Positions 11,225-21,182 of a DNA stretch of 64,000 nt are shown here, in pieces. The notes beneath the pieces were generated by a model. It searched no databases, was not told the origin of the DNA, and was given only the letters and a program-made list of their open reading frames with translations. This DNA is from Sitta carolinensis (Eukaryota > Chordata > Aves > Passeriformes > Sittidae): NCBI GenBank assembly GCA_032173965.1, contig CM063295.1:682001-746000 (forward strand), in the 5' to 3' direction. A program made the translations under genes and the position numbers. How positions within the stretch are numbered: the first letter of the stretch is position 1; every line of letters begins with the position of its first letter.

Positions 11225-12850
11225 TGGCTGGTCACAGGTGGCAGCTTTCTAAGCCATTCCAACAAACTCTGGCTCAGGGTCATGCTTTGGCCCTGAGTGG
11301 CCAATTTCTGATATTGACACAAGATCAAACCAATGAAAAGGGTGGCTACGCCTTTGTAAATACACATTTAAGGACAAGGAGGGCCAGGAGCAGTTCTCTT
11401 GACTTGCGACTCTTGGGAAAGGCGGTGAGCTGGGGTGGGCCAGCCGCACTCGGCCCTCATGGCCGGGCCCGGGCCAGCCCGCCACGGCCCGGGCGGGATT
11501 GCCCATTCCCAGAGGGGCAGGAGCGGCTGCCGAGCCCTCCCCGGGGAGCCCGCAGGGCCCTGTCCCGGAGGGGCCGGGCCTCTTCCCGGGGGAGCCGGCC
11601 GTCTTTTGTTCAACAGAGCTACCGGGCCATGCCGGCCAGAGGCTGTACTGGCACCGAGAGCAGCTGTGCGGCGAGGACCAGCACCTGTATGGAAACAAAG
11701 GAGCTGTGTGGTGGCACCAGCACCTGTGTGGGCACCAGAAGGAGATGTGCTGTCAGGGCCAGCACCAGTGGCCTCCCATGGCTCGTGCTAAAAGCGCTCC
11801 CCAACCGGGAGCAGCCGGCACAGCTCGCACGGGGCCAGCAGAGAGAAGCAGAGCGAGCCCCGTTCCTAACACAAGACTTGGACTAAATTAACTCTTCAGT
11901 GTTGCAGGACTCTGTACCCAATGAACACCAACACTCTTCTGAACCGAAAAGAAAGAAAACGTAAAGTTATACAGAGACAACAACATAAGATTTTTGAAGT
12001 CAGTAAAGACAGAATGGAATTCTAGATAGAAGGGTTCAAAGAATTCCCTTAAGCTTGGGCTGTGAAATTCTTTTGTAAAGCTATGGTAAAGATATACTTG
12101 ATATATCAGACTTTGGGTTTTCTCCTGTAAATCACGGAATGCTTTGGGGGTTGTAATGTTCTAACTGCATTAGAGTTATTATGAAACTCTAATTATGAGA
12201 AAAGGCACCAATGTTAAGTTTAGTAAGAAAACCTTGCCCCGGGGATAAAAGGGGAAGACTTCTATTCTCAGAGATGAATGACAGGAACTTTTATTTTATG
12301 TTAGAATGGCTCATCCTTAAAAATAACACCCCAATAAATTGACGTGGACCAAAGGCACAGTTGTGAGAAAAATTGTGGAAGATGAGAAGAACCTCACAAA
12401 TACAAATTCTGGGCGATTGTTATTTGTGAAAATTGAAGTCACAAGAACTTTTTTCCTTGTGATGAGTTCTCCATAGCACTAGCAAGGAATACTTTTCTCT
12501 CTAAGGGAACTGAAGAAAATTTTAAAAGTGGAAAACTGACTGAAATTTCTGGGTGTTGTTTTCTTCTGTACACTGTCAGTTGGAAAGAAAAGAAGTGTGG
12601 CAAAGGAAGGAAAAAGGTGTTCTAAAAGTCTTATTCTGATTTCTTGTTATTTGGGGTTTTTTTTAATGAAGTTTTTCTTTGTATCCTTTCAAGTTTAGGC
12701 CTGCTTTGTTATTTTCTCCTAATCCTATCTCACATCGAGTGAGAAATCCACCACATTTCTTTGGTGAGTTGGCCAGGAAAAGTCTAGGATTGGCAAACCT
12801 AGATCACAATACATAGTTGGTATTTTTTGCCTAGTTTCAAACTGTAACTA
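11225..12850 (+). mobile_element. Putative ERV long terminal repeat and leader
   Basis: The block carries an LTR-style promoter. CCAAT boxes lie at 11301-11305 and 11330-11334, and a weak TATA-like TTTGTAAATACACATTTAAGG at 11353-11373. A GC- and CpG-rich leader (11400-11870) follows, then an AT-rich segment with GGATAAAAGG at about 12242 and a polyadenylation signal AATAAA at about 12332. The boundary sequence CACCACATTTCTTTGGTGAG near 12750 could be an LTR end next to a primer-binding site, but I could not match it to a tRNA. I associate this layout with long songbird ERV LTRs. Family, borders and target duplication are unresolved, and no gag/pol/env reading frame is visible. It could instead be a host CpG-island promoter beside unrelated AT-rich DNA. 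Confidence 0.4.
11640..11775 (+). repeat. Imperfect 39-42 bp tandem repeat, three units
   Basis: Three consecutive units of about 42, 39 and 42 bp run from roughly 11649 to 11771. Each ends in GCACCTG or GCACCAG after a CAGC/GTGTG core (ACCAGCACCTG at about 11679 and 11718, GCCAGCACCAG at about 11759). All three plus-strand frames are open and periodic. One reads LYWHREQLCGEDQH, LYGNKGAVWWHQH, LCGHQKEMCCQGQH. It may be a minisatellite in an ERV leader. A coding repeat is not supported by any flanking exon. Confidence 0.6.
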
Positions 12851-14745
12851 CAACACTCAGCAACTCCCAGTGTGATCAATGCCCACACAAACAAAGCAGA
12901 GGAAAATTGAGGGATGTGTGATTTTTCCATGCTAGGAGAGGGTTCTGCAAAACAAACTCACAAGCCATTGCTGGCTGCAGGCTGTGCAGCCACACTGCCA
13001 CAGTGACCTCCTCACCTGTCAGGACCTCAGCATCCTGGAGCTGCATTTGGAGCTGGGCTGGGCAGATCCAGGGGGATTTGGGCACAGGCAGGGCCCCAAG
13101 GGCAGGGCAGGGTTTGGGGACCATGTCCCACCCCCATCCCGGGGGGGATCACCCTGGATCCTGCTGGTTCTGCCCCCAGGCATTCCTCAGCCCCTGTGTA
13201 TCTGCAACATGCTGCAGCTATGAGTAATCAGGAGGTGATGCTTGACAGTCAGAATGGGAATACAACTCAGAGCCTGGGATGTGAGCATTTTTTTGGGAGG
13301 AGGAGAAAGGAGATGGCAGCCCCCACCCCAGCGCACAGCATCCCCCCAAGCAAGGGCTGGAGCAGTGCCAGGCTGGGTACTCCATGCACCACACCACACC
13401 TCTGGCAAGGGCTGGCTGAGGAACCAAAGGGCTCTGGGAATGCTGCCTCCCCTCTGTGGACTCCAGCACCCATCCCCCCTGCCATCACCTGCCCCCAACG
13501 CTGCACTCCTCAAACAGCCCCAGCACTGCCAGGGCCCCAAGCTAATAGAGCCCAAGCAGCCCCAAAACATCAACTGAGGCAAGATGAACCCTCAAATCCT
13601 AAAACTTGAATTTCAGGCTGGATGAACCAGATTGCTGAGCTGAAAATCACAGAGCTATCTCCTGTCTTCAGTGTGGGTCCCAGCCTGGAGTGAGCTCCAG
13701 GACACCAAGCTGGGGGCAGCTCAGATTCCCAAAGGCCATCTGGGATGGAGAGCAGATTCTGCCTGTGCACTGAAGTATGGAGAACCAGGAATGGAGAACT
13801 GGGGTGTCTAATAAAGGGTGGGTGATGGAGCAAAAAAATCTGGTAGCAGCAGAAGGGTCAAGTGGGGCAGGCAGTGCTGCCCAGATGAGAATGGCTGGCT
13901 CAAGGAAAGGAGGGAAGAGGACACAGCCCACTGGAAATCACAGAAGGGTCTTTGTCAGAGGATGGTATTTTGGCAAGGCTAAAGCACCCTTGGGACCACG
14001 GGGAGGGGTGTGAGCCATCAGCCCCAGCCTCTCAGCACTGTGATCCTGCCTCGACTGCAAGGGATCCGAAGAGGGGGTGGCGATTCCCCCCAGACCCGAC
14101 CCAGCCAGGGGAAGATGCCAATGGCTCCAGTACATCCATTCTTCCACAGCTACCTCATCCCAGCCAGCTCAGAACGGGAGCCTGACCCAGCTGTCACACT
14201 TACCTGCAAACAGCCCTGTGCATACACACAGGGCAGTGATGCACATCCAAGCTGGGCTTTGAGTCCAATAGAAGGTAAAAAACAAGCTGGAAACAGAGAC
14301 AAGGAGGTTTGGACCACTGAGGGGGGAAGGAGAAGGGAAACATGGCTTTGCACATGTGGTACACTGAAGTAATCCAGAGAACAGAAGCAAGGCCCTGCAG
14401 CCACCCCCCAGCAGCGCAACAAACCCCACACTCGGGAGCTGTGGAGCTCCTGGTGTCCTCCAGGCACCTGCCCAAGACACTACAGACCCACTGGGGAAGA
14501 GGGGCTATTTCAGTGTCTCCCTGATGCTACAGCCTTGCTCCAACCAACCTGACCCCAGCCTCTCACAATGCCAGGATATCCTTCTGTGTGCAGGTGGGCA
14601 CCACCCTGCTCCAGCTCAGCTCAGCAGAGGCTCAATGGCAACTCTGGCTGCTCACCCACTCTCACAGCTGGGACCCAGGAAGGGAGGCCTTGGTGTTTTT
14701 CTAGGGCCTGAAACACAAACATAAACCTGGTTCTTTGGAAAATGG
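12851..14745. other. Unique GC-rich DNA, no gene recognised
   Basis: Several open frames of 80-137 codons overlap on both strands (for example 13196-13609 plus), with no recognisable domain. A short C/G run spans the self-complementary CCCGGG near 13137-13146. No mobile element is clear. Confidence 0.5.
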
Positions 14746-14977
14746 GCTGACCACCAGAGGGTGGTGGGCACTGCCCAGGCTCCCCAGGGAAGGGGCACAG
14801 CCCCAAGGCTGCTGGAGCTCCAGGAGAGCCTTTGGACAGCACTTGCAGGGATGCCCAGGGTGGGACTATCGGGGTGTCTGTGCAGGGCCAGGAGCTGGAC
14901 TTGGGTCTATAGCTCTTGGGTCCAACTTGAGTCCAATCTCTGTGGATCCATTCCAGGGTATTCCATGGTCCTGTGAT
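14746..14977 (+). mobile_element. CR1 LINE 3' fragment
   Basis: The same CR1 subtype as 7790-8046: GAGGGTGGTGGGCACTGCCC, CCCCAAGGCTGCTGGAGCTCC, GATGCCCAGGGTGGGACTAT, then a tail CCATGGTCCTGTGAT. The part between 14893 and 14955 has an internal duplication-like expansion (GGGTC/TTGGGTCCAACTTGAGTCC). It is 5'-truncated. The stretch CCACCAGAGGGTGG at 14752-14765 resembles a CTCF core but belongs to the repeat. Confidence 0.85.
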
Positions 14978-16397
14978 CTCCACTCAGCCTCTCCCTGAGC
15001 CCCAGAGCAGTGATGGGATCTCTGGGACAGAAGCCCCATCACCAGCCCCTCACTCCAAAGCATCTCTCTGCAGCTCAGCCTGGCCCTGCCAGTAGGTTGT
15101 ACACTCTTCAGAGTCAGGCCAAGCCAGAACAGTGTCAAATTTCCCAACATAATTAATTCTGCTTCCTCTTCCTTCTCCAGCCAGAGCTCACCCCTACAGG
15201 TGCACTGCACTGTGGAGCAGGGATCTGTGTTGGAGCAGGAGGAAGGAGCCAGGCCCTGGTTCCACAAGCCATGCCAGCACGGCTCCAGGGCCCCCCCACA
15301 CCCCACCACCTCCCTCCCTCAGCAATTACACCCACACAACTGGGCTGGCTGCAGCACAGGCCCTCACAGCCACCTGGGGATCCTCATCAGCTGTGAAAGG
15401 AGGACCAACTCCATCCCAGGCTGCCTTCCTGTGGGAGGAAAAGCGAGTCTGCTCATGAGCATCTGCCAGAACTCCCATTAGACAAGACCCTTTGCACTCC
15501 CTCCCTGCCTTCCCACCCCTTGCAGCATCTTCCTAGCCCTGCTTTCCCCAGCTGAGCCTCTTCCCAGCCATGCTCCCTGTGCCAAGGGGAGCTCACCCGC
15601 AATCCCCTTGCAGCTCACACCACGCTAAGGCTGACCCGAGCTTCAAAGCATTTCTTCACTGAGAGCTCATCCAGGAAACTTTGTTTTCTCCACTCCTATT
15701 GTACTACTGCATGCCTGTAGGAATTCATTCATGCACAGACAGCCACGCAGGCACGCACGGGCTCTGTGTTGGAGTCTCCCTGTGGAAAGAGCTCCCGGAG
15801 CCCAGCCGGGACTGGCACAGCCAGACCCTGCACTTGCTGCTTCTCAGGATGGAAGAACTTGTCAAGTTGCTGGCAAAACCACGGGAGCTTGTAAAGCTGC
15901 CAGCTCCACAGCACCCAGAGTGACACGCACGCACAGGCCTGGGCCCCTTGGCTCCATGCTGTCATTCATCACCCCTCCAGGGTGCAACACTGCCGGGGGA
16001 GCCACAGGCACACGGCTGCACAGTCACCCATCACCAGAACTGCCGATGGGCTGCACACCCTTCCTTCTCCACCTTGTTTTTCCTTCTTTTTCATGATTAC
16101 AGCCTGCAAACTATTACAGCAGCTTGGAGCACATCGGGAAGGAGCTGTGCTTGGCTTAAGTGTTTGCAGGATCGGGGCTGAGCTGTGGAGCTGAACTTGC
16201 TGCTATTTATAGTGGGAAGCCCTGAGCACAGCACGCGCTGGAGGGGAGCAAGACCACGCCTGTATTTCTGCTAAAACCTGGTGGGCTTTTTTATTTTGCC
16301 TCATTTTGGGGATGTCAGCTGCCTGATCTCATAACTGCATTCATGTGCTGCCTAGTATTTACAAATGATTGTTATTTTTTAATCTTGGCACATCAGG
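14978..16397. other. Unique DNA, no gene recognised
   Basis: No exon, RNA gene or clear mobile element. The frames 14866-15309 minus and 15731-16096 plus have no recognisable domain. The segment 16085-16400 is more AT-rich than its surroundings. Confidence 0.5.
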
Positions 16398-16533
16398 TCA
16401 TAGAATCCCAGAGTGGTGTAGGTTGGAAGAGACCTTAAAGCTCATCCCATTCCTCCCCCTGCAATGGGCAGGGACACCTTCCACTAGACCAGGTTGCTCC
16501 AAGACCCATCCACCCTGGCCTCGAACTCTTCCA
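16398..16533 (-). mobile_element. CR1 LINE 3' fragment
   Basis: Read on the minus strand it ends in the GGATTCTATGA tail (plus TCATAGAATCC at 16398). Moving away from the tail come the GGTCTCTTCCAACC, GCAGGG hairpin and TTGGAGCAACCTGGTC blocks. It is heavily 5'-truncated. Confidence 0.92.
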
Positions 16534-16654
16534 TCCTATTACATGTTTATACTGGTTTGTAGGTGAAGTTCTGTTTTTCATCTCTGGTTAAAAAAGTTTA
16601 AAAGGCAGGAAAAGAAGCTGGATCCAAGTAGTAAGCTTCCAGCTCCCAGGGCCT

Positions 16655-16780
16655 GCAGCTAATTAATTACACCCTGTCCTGCAGCATACACTTCACACGT
16701 GGCCCTGCATGCCCACAGCTTGGCTGGGTGTCAGCAGCCTGACAGCAGCTCTGCCTGCCAGCCCAGCTAATTATAGTGTG
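16655..16780. promoter_or_regulatory. Clustered TAATTA homeodomain motifs
   Basis: CTAATTAATTAC at about 16660-16671 and CTAATTATAG at about 16766-16775 flank a GC-richer stretch. TAATTA is the established homeodomain core. Regulatory function is inference. Confidence 0.2.
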
Positions 16781-17577
16781 AGGAGCAAACGAGGGTGCCC
16801 TCCCTACCCTCCTCTTCCCTCCCCTCCCATCCCTGCTGGTTGCTCCACTGTCACTGCAGGCTCTGACAAAGAGGACCCAGGGCTGCAGCTCAGGCTGGGG
16901 AAGACTTCTCCCTGAGGCACCCAGGAGCAGCACATGGATGAGAGTCCCCAGGAAACTGTGTCAGGCAGTGTCCAAGGGCCCTGACCCCCAAGGGTACCTG
17001 GACAGGGAGCAGGCCTGCCACCACACCCTCACCCTACCCCACTGCAGAGCCAGGCTGATGGTCCCATCCCATCCCTGCTGTGCTTCCGGCCACAGAGCTC
17101 TGCATCTCCCTTATATCTCTCGCTGCCTTCACACATCTCTGGCACTGGGTCTGAGGGAACCCCTCCCGTCTGCCCGGAAAACCAAGTTCATGGGAATGTC
17201 CCTCTCCTCTGACAATCTCAGTCCCTCGATGGGGACAAGGCACCAGATGTAAGTGGTGTGTAAGACACAGTGGGGTGTCCTACCTCTACTGCCTGGGGTT
17301 TGCTGCCCCATAGGGGAGCCTGGGCACTACAGACCCCTGAGCAGGCACTAATGCCTTTGCCTCTGTGACCAGGATCAACAAATCACAGCACCCTCAGGAA
17401 GTGTCCCCTGTCATCAAACCACTCTTGGGGTAACACACATGGAAAACAGGTAGGATTTGAGCAGAGCATGGATCCAGGGGACCTGGTTGGTCACCCACCC
17501 ACGAGCTGTTTAACAACCATGGCACACATGAGACCTGAGACCTGCAGGGACACAAACAGAATCCAGCCCTCGCACGA
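16781..17577. other. Unique DNA, no gene recognised
   Basis: Nothing recognisable beyond short GC-rich text. Open frames of about 60-100 codons are of the size and composition expected by chance here. Confidence 0.5.
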
Positions 17578-17773
17578 GACACAGAATCCTACAGGGCTGG
17601 GTTGGAAGAGACCTTAAATCTTGTCTCATTTCATCCCCTGCCATGGGCAGGGACACCTTCCACTGTCCCAGGCTGCTCCAAGCCCTGTCCAATCTGGCCT
17701 TGGACATTGCCAGGGACCCAAGGGCATCCACAGCTTCTCTGGACAGCAACATCCACCCAGAGTTCAAAACACC
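17578..17773 (-). mobile_element. CR1 LINE 3' fragment
   Basis: On the minus strand it shows the GTAGGATTCTGTGTC tail, the GGTCTCTTCCAACCC block, the CCATGGCAGGGG hairpin, GGCTTGGAGCAGCCTGGGAC, and TGTCCAAGGCCAGATTGGAC. It is 5'-truncated near the sequence coding for the ORF2 C-terminus. Confidence 0.92.
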
Positions 17774-18468
17774 ACTAGAAAGCAGTTCTCTCATGCTGTT
17801 GGCCCTGAAAGTGGCTCCCCAATGTCACACAACATCTGACTCAATCAGTGTAAATGTGAATCCCCACTCTCAGGAATGCAGCTGCCACCACAAAATTATC
17901 TTAACTGGTCCTAGCCCTGGAGGAAGAGCAGGGCTGTTTGCAGAATGACATGCCTACCACAAAACAAGGATCCTCCTCTTCCTCCTCAGTACCCAGCACC
18001 AAGCCCAATGCAAGAGAAACCTGCTCCTTCTGCACTGCTCATCCCGAGGGAGCTGATGGGGCTGGGCACGCTGGATGCTACAGAAGGCTACGACACGCTC
18101 CTGGGGTGCTGCCTCTGCTTTATTCAAGCCAACTGGAGAGAAACTATGGTTTGGTCAGGACAGGGACAGATGTGACTTGGAGGGAGCACTGAGCTCCACC
18201 AATACAGAGCAAACCCAGTCTTAGCAGTCTTAGACACAGCAAGAACCACTTCACTGTCTGGGTAACACCAAAGGGTCTGTTCTGAGCACCCCTTTGCCAC
18301 CATTACTGGCCCAAGGTAATTCCTCTAGGCCTAACAAGTCACTTTTACTCTCAAGTTAAAAGTGTTTGTTTGTTTGTTTACATAGGGCTTGTAACTTATC
18401 AACCAACCCATTTTGGAACAGCAGGCTCTCTGAAATTCATATGAAGCCCCGGAAGTTGGGTGGGGTTC
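17774..18468. other. Unique DNA, no gene recognised
   Basis: No gene or mobile element recognised. Contains a short (TTTG)n at 18364-18380. Confidence 0.5.
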
Positions 18469-18544
18469 AGAGCAACCTCAAATCGTTGAAGGTGTCCCTG
18501 CCTGTGGCAGGGGGTGGAATGAGATGAGCTTTAAGGTCCCTTCA
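18469..18544 (+). mobile_element. CR1 LINE fragment, left part, interrupted by an LTR
   Basis: AGAGCAACCT, GAAGGTGTCCCTGCCTGTGG, GCAGGGGGTGGAATGAGATG and AGCTTTAAGGTCCCTTC are CR1 3' blocks in order. The element stops abruptly at 18544, where the solo LTR 18545-19134 begins. It resumes at 19135. Confidence 0.88.
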
Positions 18545-19134
18545 TGTTGTTTACTAAAAAATATTTGTGTTTTTTCTTTTTCTTTCTATTCTCGCTTTTG
18601 GTTTTGTCTCTGCAAACTCTGTGTCTCTGTTTCAGCTTTCTGTTTTCCCCCAGCCCTGCGTCTGAAGAAGAGGTCGAGTCGTCTGTTTTCTTGTGTTCAG
18701 GAATTTGTTTATTCTTTGCTTATCTCATATTCGTTCCCTGGCCTGCCACAGCTTCTCTGCAGGCCAGTGCTCTCTCTTTTTTGGTCTGTCTTCATCTGTC
18801 CGCCCTTGAGAGGGCACTATTTTTTATACTGAAAATTACGTGTACTTTATTTATAACAATTCTCCAATATCTATCCACTATGTTGTACAGTGTACTTCTG
18901 TTCCAAACCAATCCAAATGTCCCACACCACCACAGAAGATGGAGAACAAGAGGAAGAAGAAGAAGAAGCCCAGGGACACACCCCATTGCCTCCATCTTTG
19001 CCCCCTGATCTCACATCTAAAATCCACAAATTCTACTTTTTCACCGTGTGACATACTAATTATCATTCTCTCTAAATTCTTGTGACTTATTAAATCTTCC
19101 CAGGATAGTCAGAAGGATTTCCTGGTTTCCCACA
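18545..19134 (-). mobile_element. Solo LTR (590 bp), ERVK-like, inserted in CR1
   Basis: The element is bounded by TG...CA (plus strand TGTTGTTTAC at the left, GTTTCCCACA at the right). It is flanked by a perfect 6-bp target duplication CCTTCA (18539-18544 and 19135-19140). Minus orientation is shown by a TATA box (TATAAAAAATA, plus 18818-18828) followed about 105 bp later by AATAAA (plus TTTATT at 18708-18713), the normal order of U3-R in an LTR. A short (AGA)n run lies at 18945-18967. No internal gag/pol/env remains, so it is a recombined solo LTR. A 6-bp duplication is typical of ERV2/ERVK and alpharetrovirus-type integrases. The 102- and 154-codon phenylalanine-rich open frames inside it are not genes. 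Confidence 0.9.
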
Positions 19135-19182
19135 CCTTCAAGATGGGTCTCTTCCATTTCAAACCATCCCACAATTCTAGGA
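19135..19182 (+). mobile_element. CR1 LINE fragment, right part
   Basis: After the second CCTTCA copy the CR1 end resumes with GGTCTCTTCCATTTCAAACC and ATCCCACAATTCTAGGA. Joined across the LTR it completes the CR1 tail of 18469-18544. This shows that the LTR inserted after the CR1. Confidence 0.85.
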
Positions 19183-19604
19183 TAATATCCACAGGTTTTT
19201 GGGAGCATCACCAATGTGAACAGACAAAAACTTACATGAAGTGAATCTGTTCTGGTTACAGGTGAGGCTTTAAGAAGAAAGAGCCCCTGGAGCTTTGCAT
19301 GTTTCTCTTGGAAAACAGCCTGTGGGATAGAGGCACTGGTTCAGTCCTGGCCACCCATTTCTCATCCAGACAGGAGGGAAGAAGGAGCCAGGGGACCAGC
19401 TCCATCCCCACAAAGCACATAGCTTCCCACAAAGCCACCCCATCTGGTAGTAAGATTGAGGTCAGCAGTAAGGTGGGGACAGTGATAACCCTGCTATGCC
19501 CCCAAGCCCACCTTCCCTAAAAGGGACCGGGGCAGCCAGCCCCTCTCTGCTTCCACAACCGCATCCATACCTGGAGCATTTACACAGGCTCCAGCCAGCC
19601 AACC
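19183..19604. other. Unique DNA, no gene recognised
   Basis: No recognisable feature. It borders the L1-like remnant on its right. Confidence 0.5.
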
Positions 19605-20078
19605 ACCACCAAATATTTAGGAATCAAACTCCAAAAAGGAAGCACAAGACACACTACAGAATAAATTGGGTACATTAGAAAAAGCCCAGAGAGGAAAAAT
19701 AGATTTTTGGAATGTGTTCTCAATCTCATAATTTGGGAAGACAGCCTTGGAGGGGAAAAAAATTATTATATCCTCCCCAAACCATTATCCGCTCTTCAGA
19801 GTATATCATATGAAAACAGTTATATAAAAGAATAAATTATATTTGGAATGGCAAGAACCCCAGAATAAAGCTAGGAACTCTGATGTTCCCATATAAAGAT
19901 AGGAGACAGTTATCTGTTCCAAATTTTCCAGTTTTCTGCTGCGCCAATTCAAATTCACTACATACCAGCATGGCCATATAAAGGGGACTCCACCCATGTG
20001 AGCTTGGAAAGAGCAGTAATCCCCCAAACTATCAATTTAATGTATGGGGATAGAAAATGAGGGAAGAATGTACTCCCA
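19605..20078 (+). mobile_element. Degenerate L1-clade LINE ORF2 fragment
   Basis: Conceptual translation gives a decayed but ordered series of L1-clade reverse-transcriptase C-terminal motifs. KYLGIKL starts at 19611. KLLYPPQTII lies at about 19760-19789. YIWNGKNPRIKLGTL starts at 19838, followed by PYKDRRQLSVPNF. After a frameshift near 19925, AWPYKGDSTHVSLERAVIPQ spans about 19968-20027, then INLMYGD. The IWNGK-PRIK signature and the later W-SLE-A block are characteristic of L1/Tx1-type LINEs and not of CR1. Stops and at least two frameshifts mean no function. Local composition is AT-rich (19600-20330), unlike its neighbours. Sequence up to 20330 may belong to the same element, but I cannot align it. 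Bird genomes are dominated by CR1, so an L1-clade remnant is unexpected. Confidence 0.7.
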
Positions 20079-21039
20079 GAAGGAACGCTCTGTTAACGAC
20101 ATGGCACAGGGCTCCAAAACGTGCACACAGGAATATCATTTACAGGGACTTTTGCATTGCAAGACCCGAGCTGAAATCGAGATTTCTGCACGCAGACACC
20201 ATCGATGCTCCAAATTTAATGTCCGTTTCCAGATCCAATGTGAACTTCATTTTTGTTTTATTTTCTGCTATTTGCTCAGTGTCACGTTTCTTGGCCAGCA
20301 CTAGGAAACCATCTCTTCCTCGGGGGTTTTTAAATTAGTTTTCAGCCCATCTTGCCTGGGCTCTCCTGAGCAGCAAAGGAGTGAGGATGCCTCAGGGCAG
20401 GGCTAGCATCAGGCAGGGTCCTCTCAGCCTGACCCCTGTGGAGGTGCTCCGGTCCCAGCCTGGGATGCAGGTGCTGACCACAGCACCCAACCCCGCCACA
20501 GGCAGCCTCCAGCTCCCCCTTACCCTGCACTGGATCTGAGGTTGATAAAAATCTTCCTTTTTCCTGGATTTCTGCAGTTGCAACACAGCACTGGGAATGC
20601 TGTTAGCACGAGCACATGCCACTGGTGTGGGCTGGGGCACAGCAGCAAGGGGCAGGTGACACAAACATGGGAGGCAGGATGTGATTCTGAATGTGGCCAC
20701 ACACTCCTGAGCCCCTGAGGGATGTGTTATCATATTTGAAACCGCACAGCAAGCTGGGTCCTCACCTAAACTACACAAACAATACACAAAGTGCACATGG
20801 TATCTTTCCAAGTTTTCTTTCCTGTTTGGAATTCCTGTGCAGAAGACCCAGTGAGTGCCCCAGCATCTCCATAGTCCACCCACCAGACCTGTGGAGCCAC
20901 TGCTCACAGGAGGAGGTGAGAGGCTAGGAAGAACAGCTAGGAAATGGAAATGTGGGCTACAGCCCATCTTTCATCAATTTTTAAACCAGTCAAGGGATGG
21001 GCACAGAGCCCCCTTGTCACTGGTCTGAAGCTTCCAGTC
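20079..21039. other. Unique DNA, no gene recognised
   Basis: The first 250 bases remain AT-rich and may be the 3' part of the L1-like remnant. The rest is GC-moderate without recognisable exons. The 191-codon minus frame at 20392-20967 has no domain I recognise. Confidence 0.45.
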
Positions 21040-21182
21040 CCTCTCCCTGGAAGTGTTCAGGGGCAGGCTGGACAGGACTTGGAGAAACCTGGTATGGTGG
21101 AAAGTGTCTCTGCCCATGCCAGGGGGTTGGTACAACATGAGCTTTAAGTTTCCTTCCAACCTAAACCATTCCATGATTTTAG
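21040..21182 (+). mobile_element. CR1 LINE 3' fragment
   Basis: Blocks in order: CTCTCCCTGGAAGTGTTCAG, GGCAGGCTGGACAGGACTTG, GAAAGTGTCTCTGCCCATGC, TTTCCTTCCAACCTAAACCA and the tail TTCCATGATTTTAGGA. It is 5'-truncated. Confidence 0.92.

Noticed and set aside
14752..14765. CTCF-like core CCACCAGAGGGTGG
   Set aside because: It is part of the CR1 consensus at that position, so it is not independent evidence of an insulator.
18524..19008. Phenylalanine- and leucine-rich frames of 102 and 154 codons
   Set aside because: They lie inside the solo LTR, read antisense to it, and reflect its T-rich U5 region.
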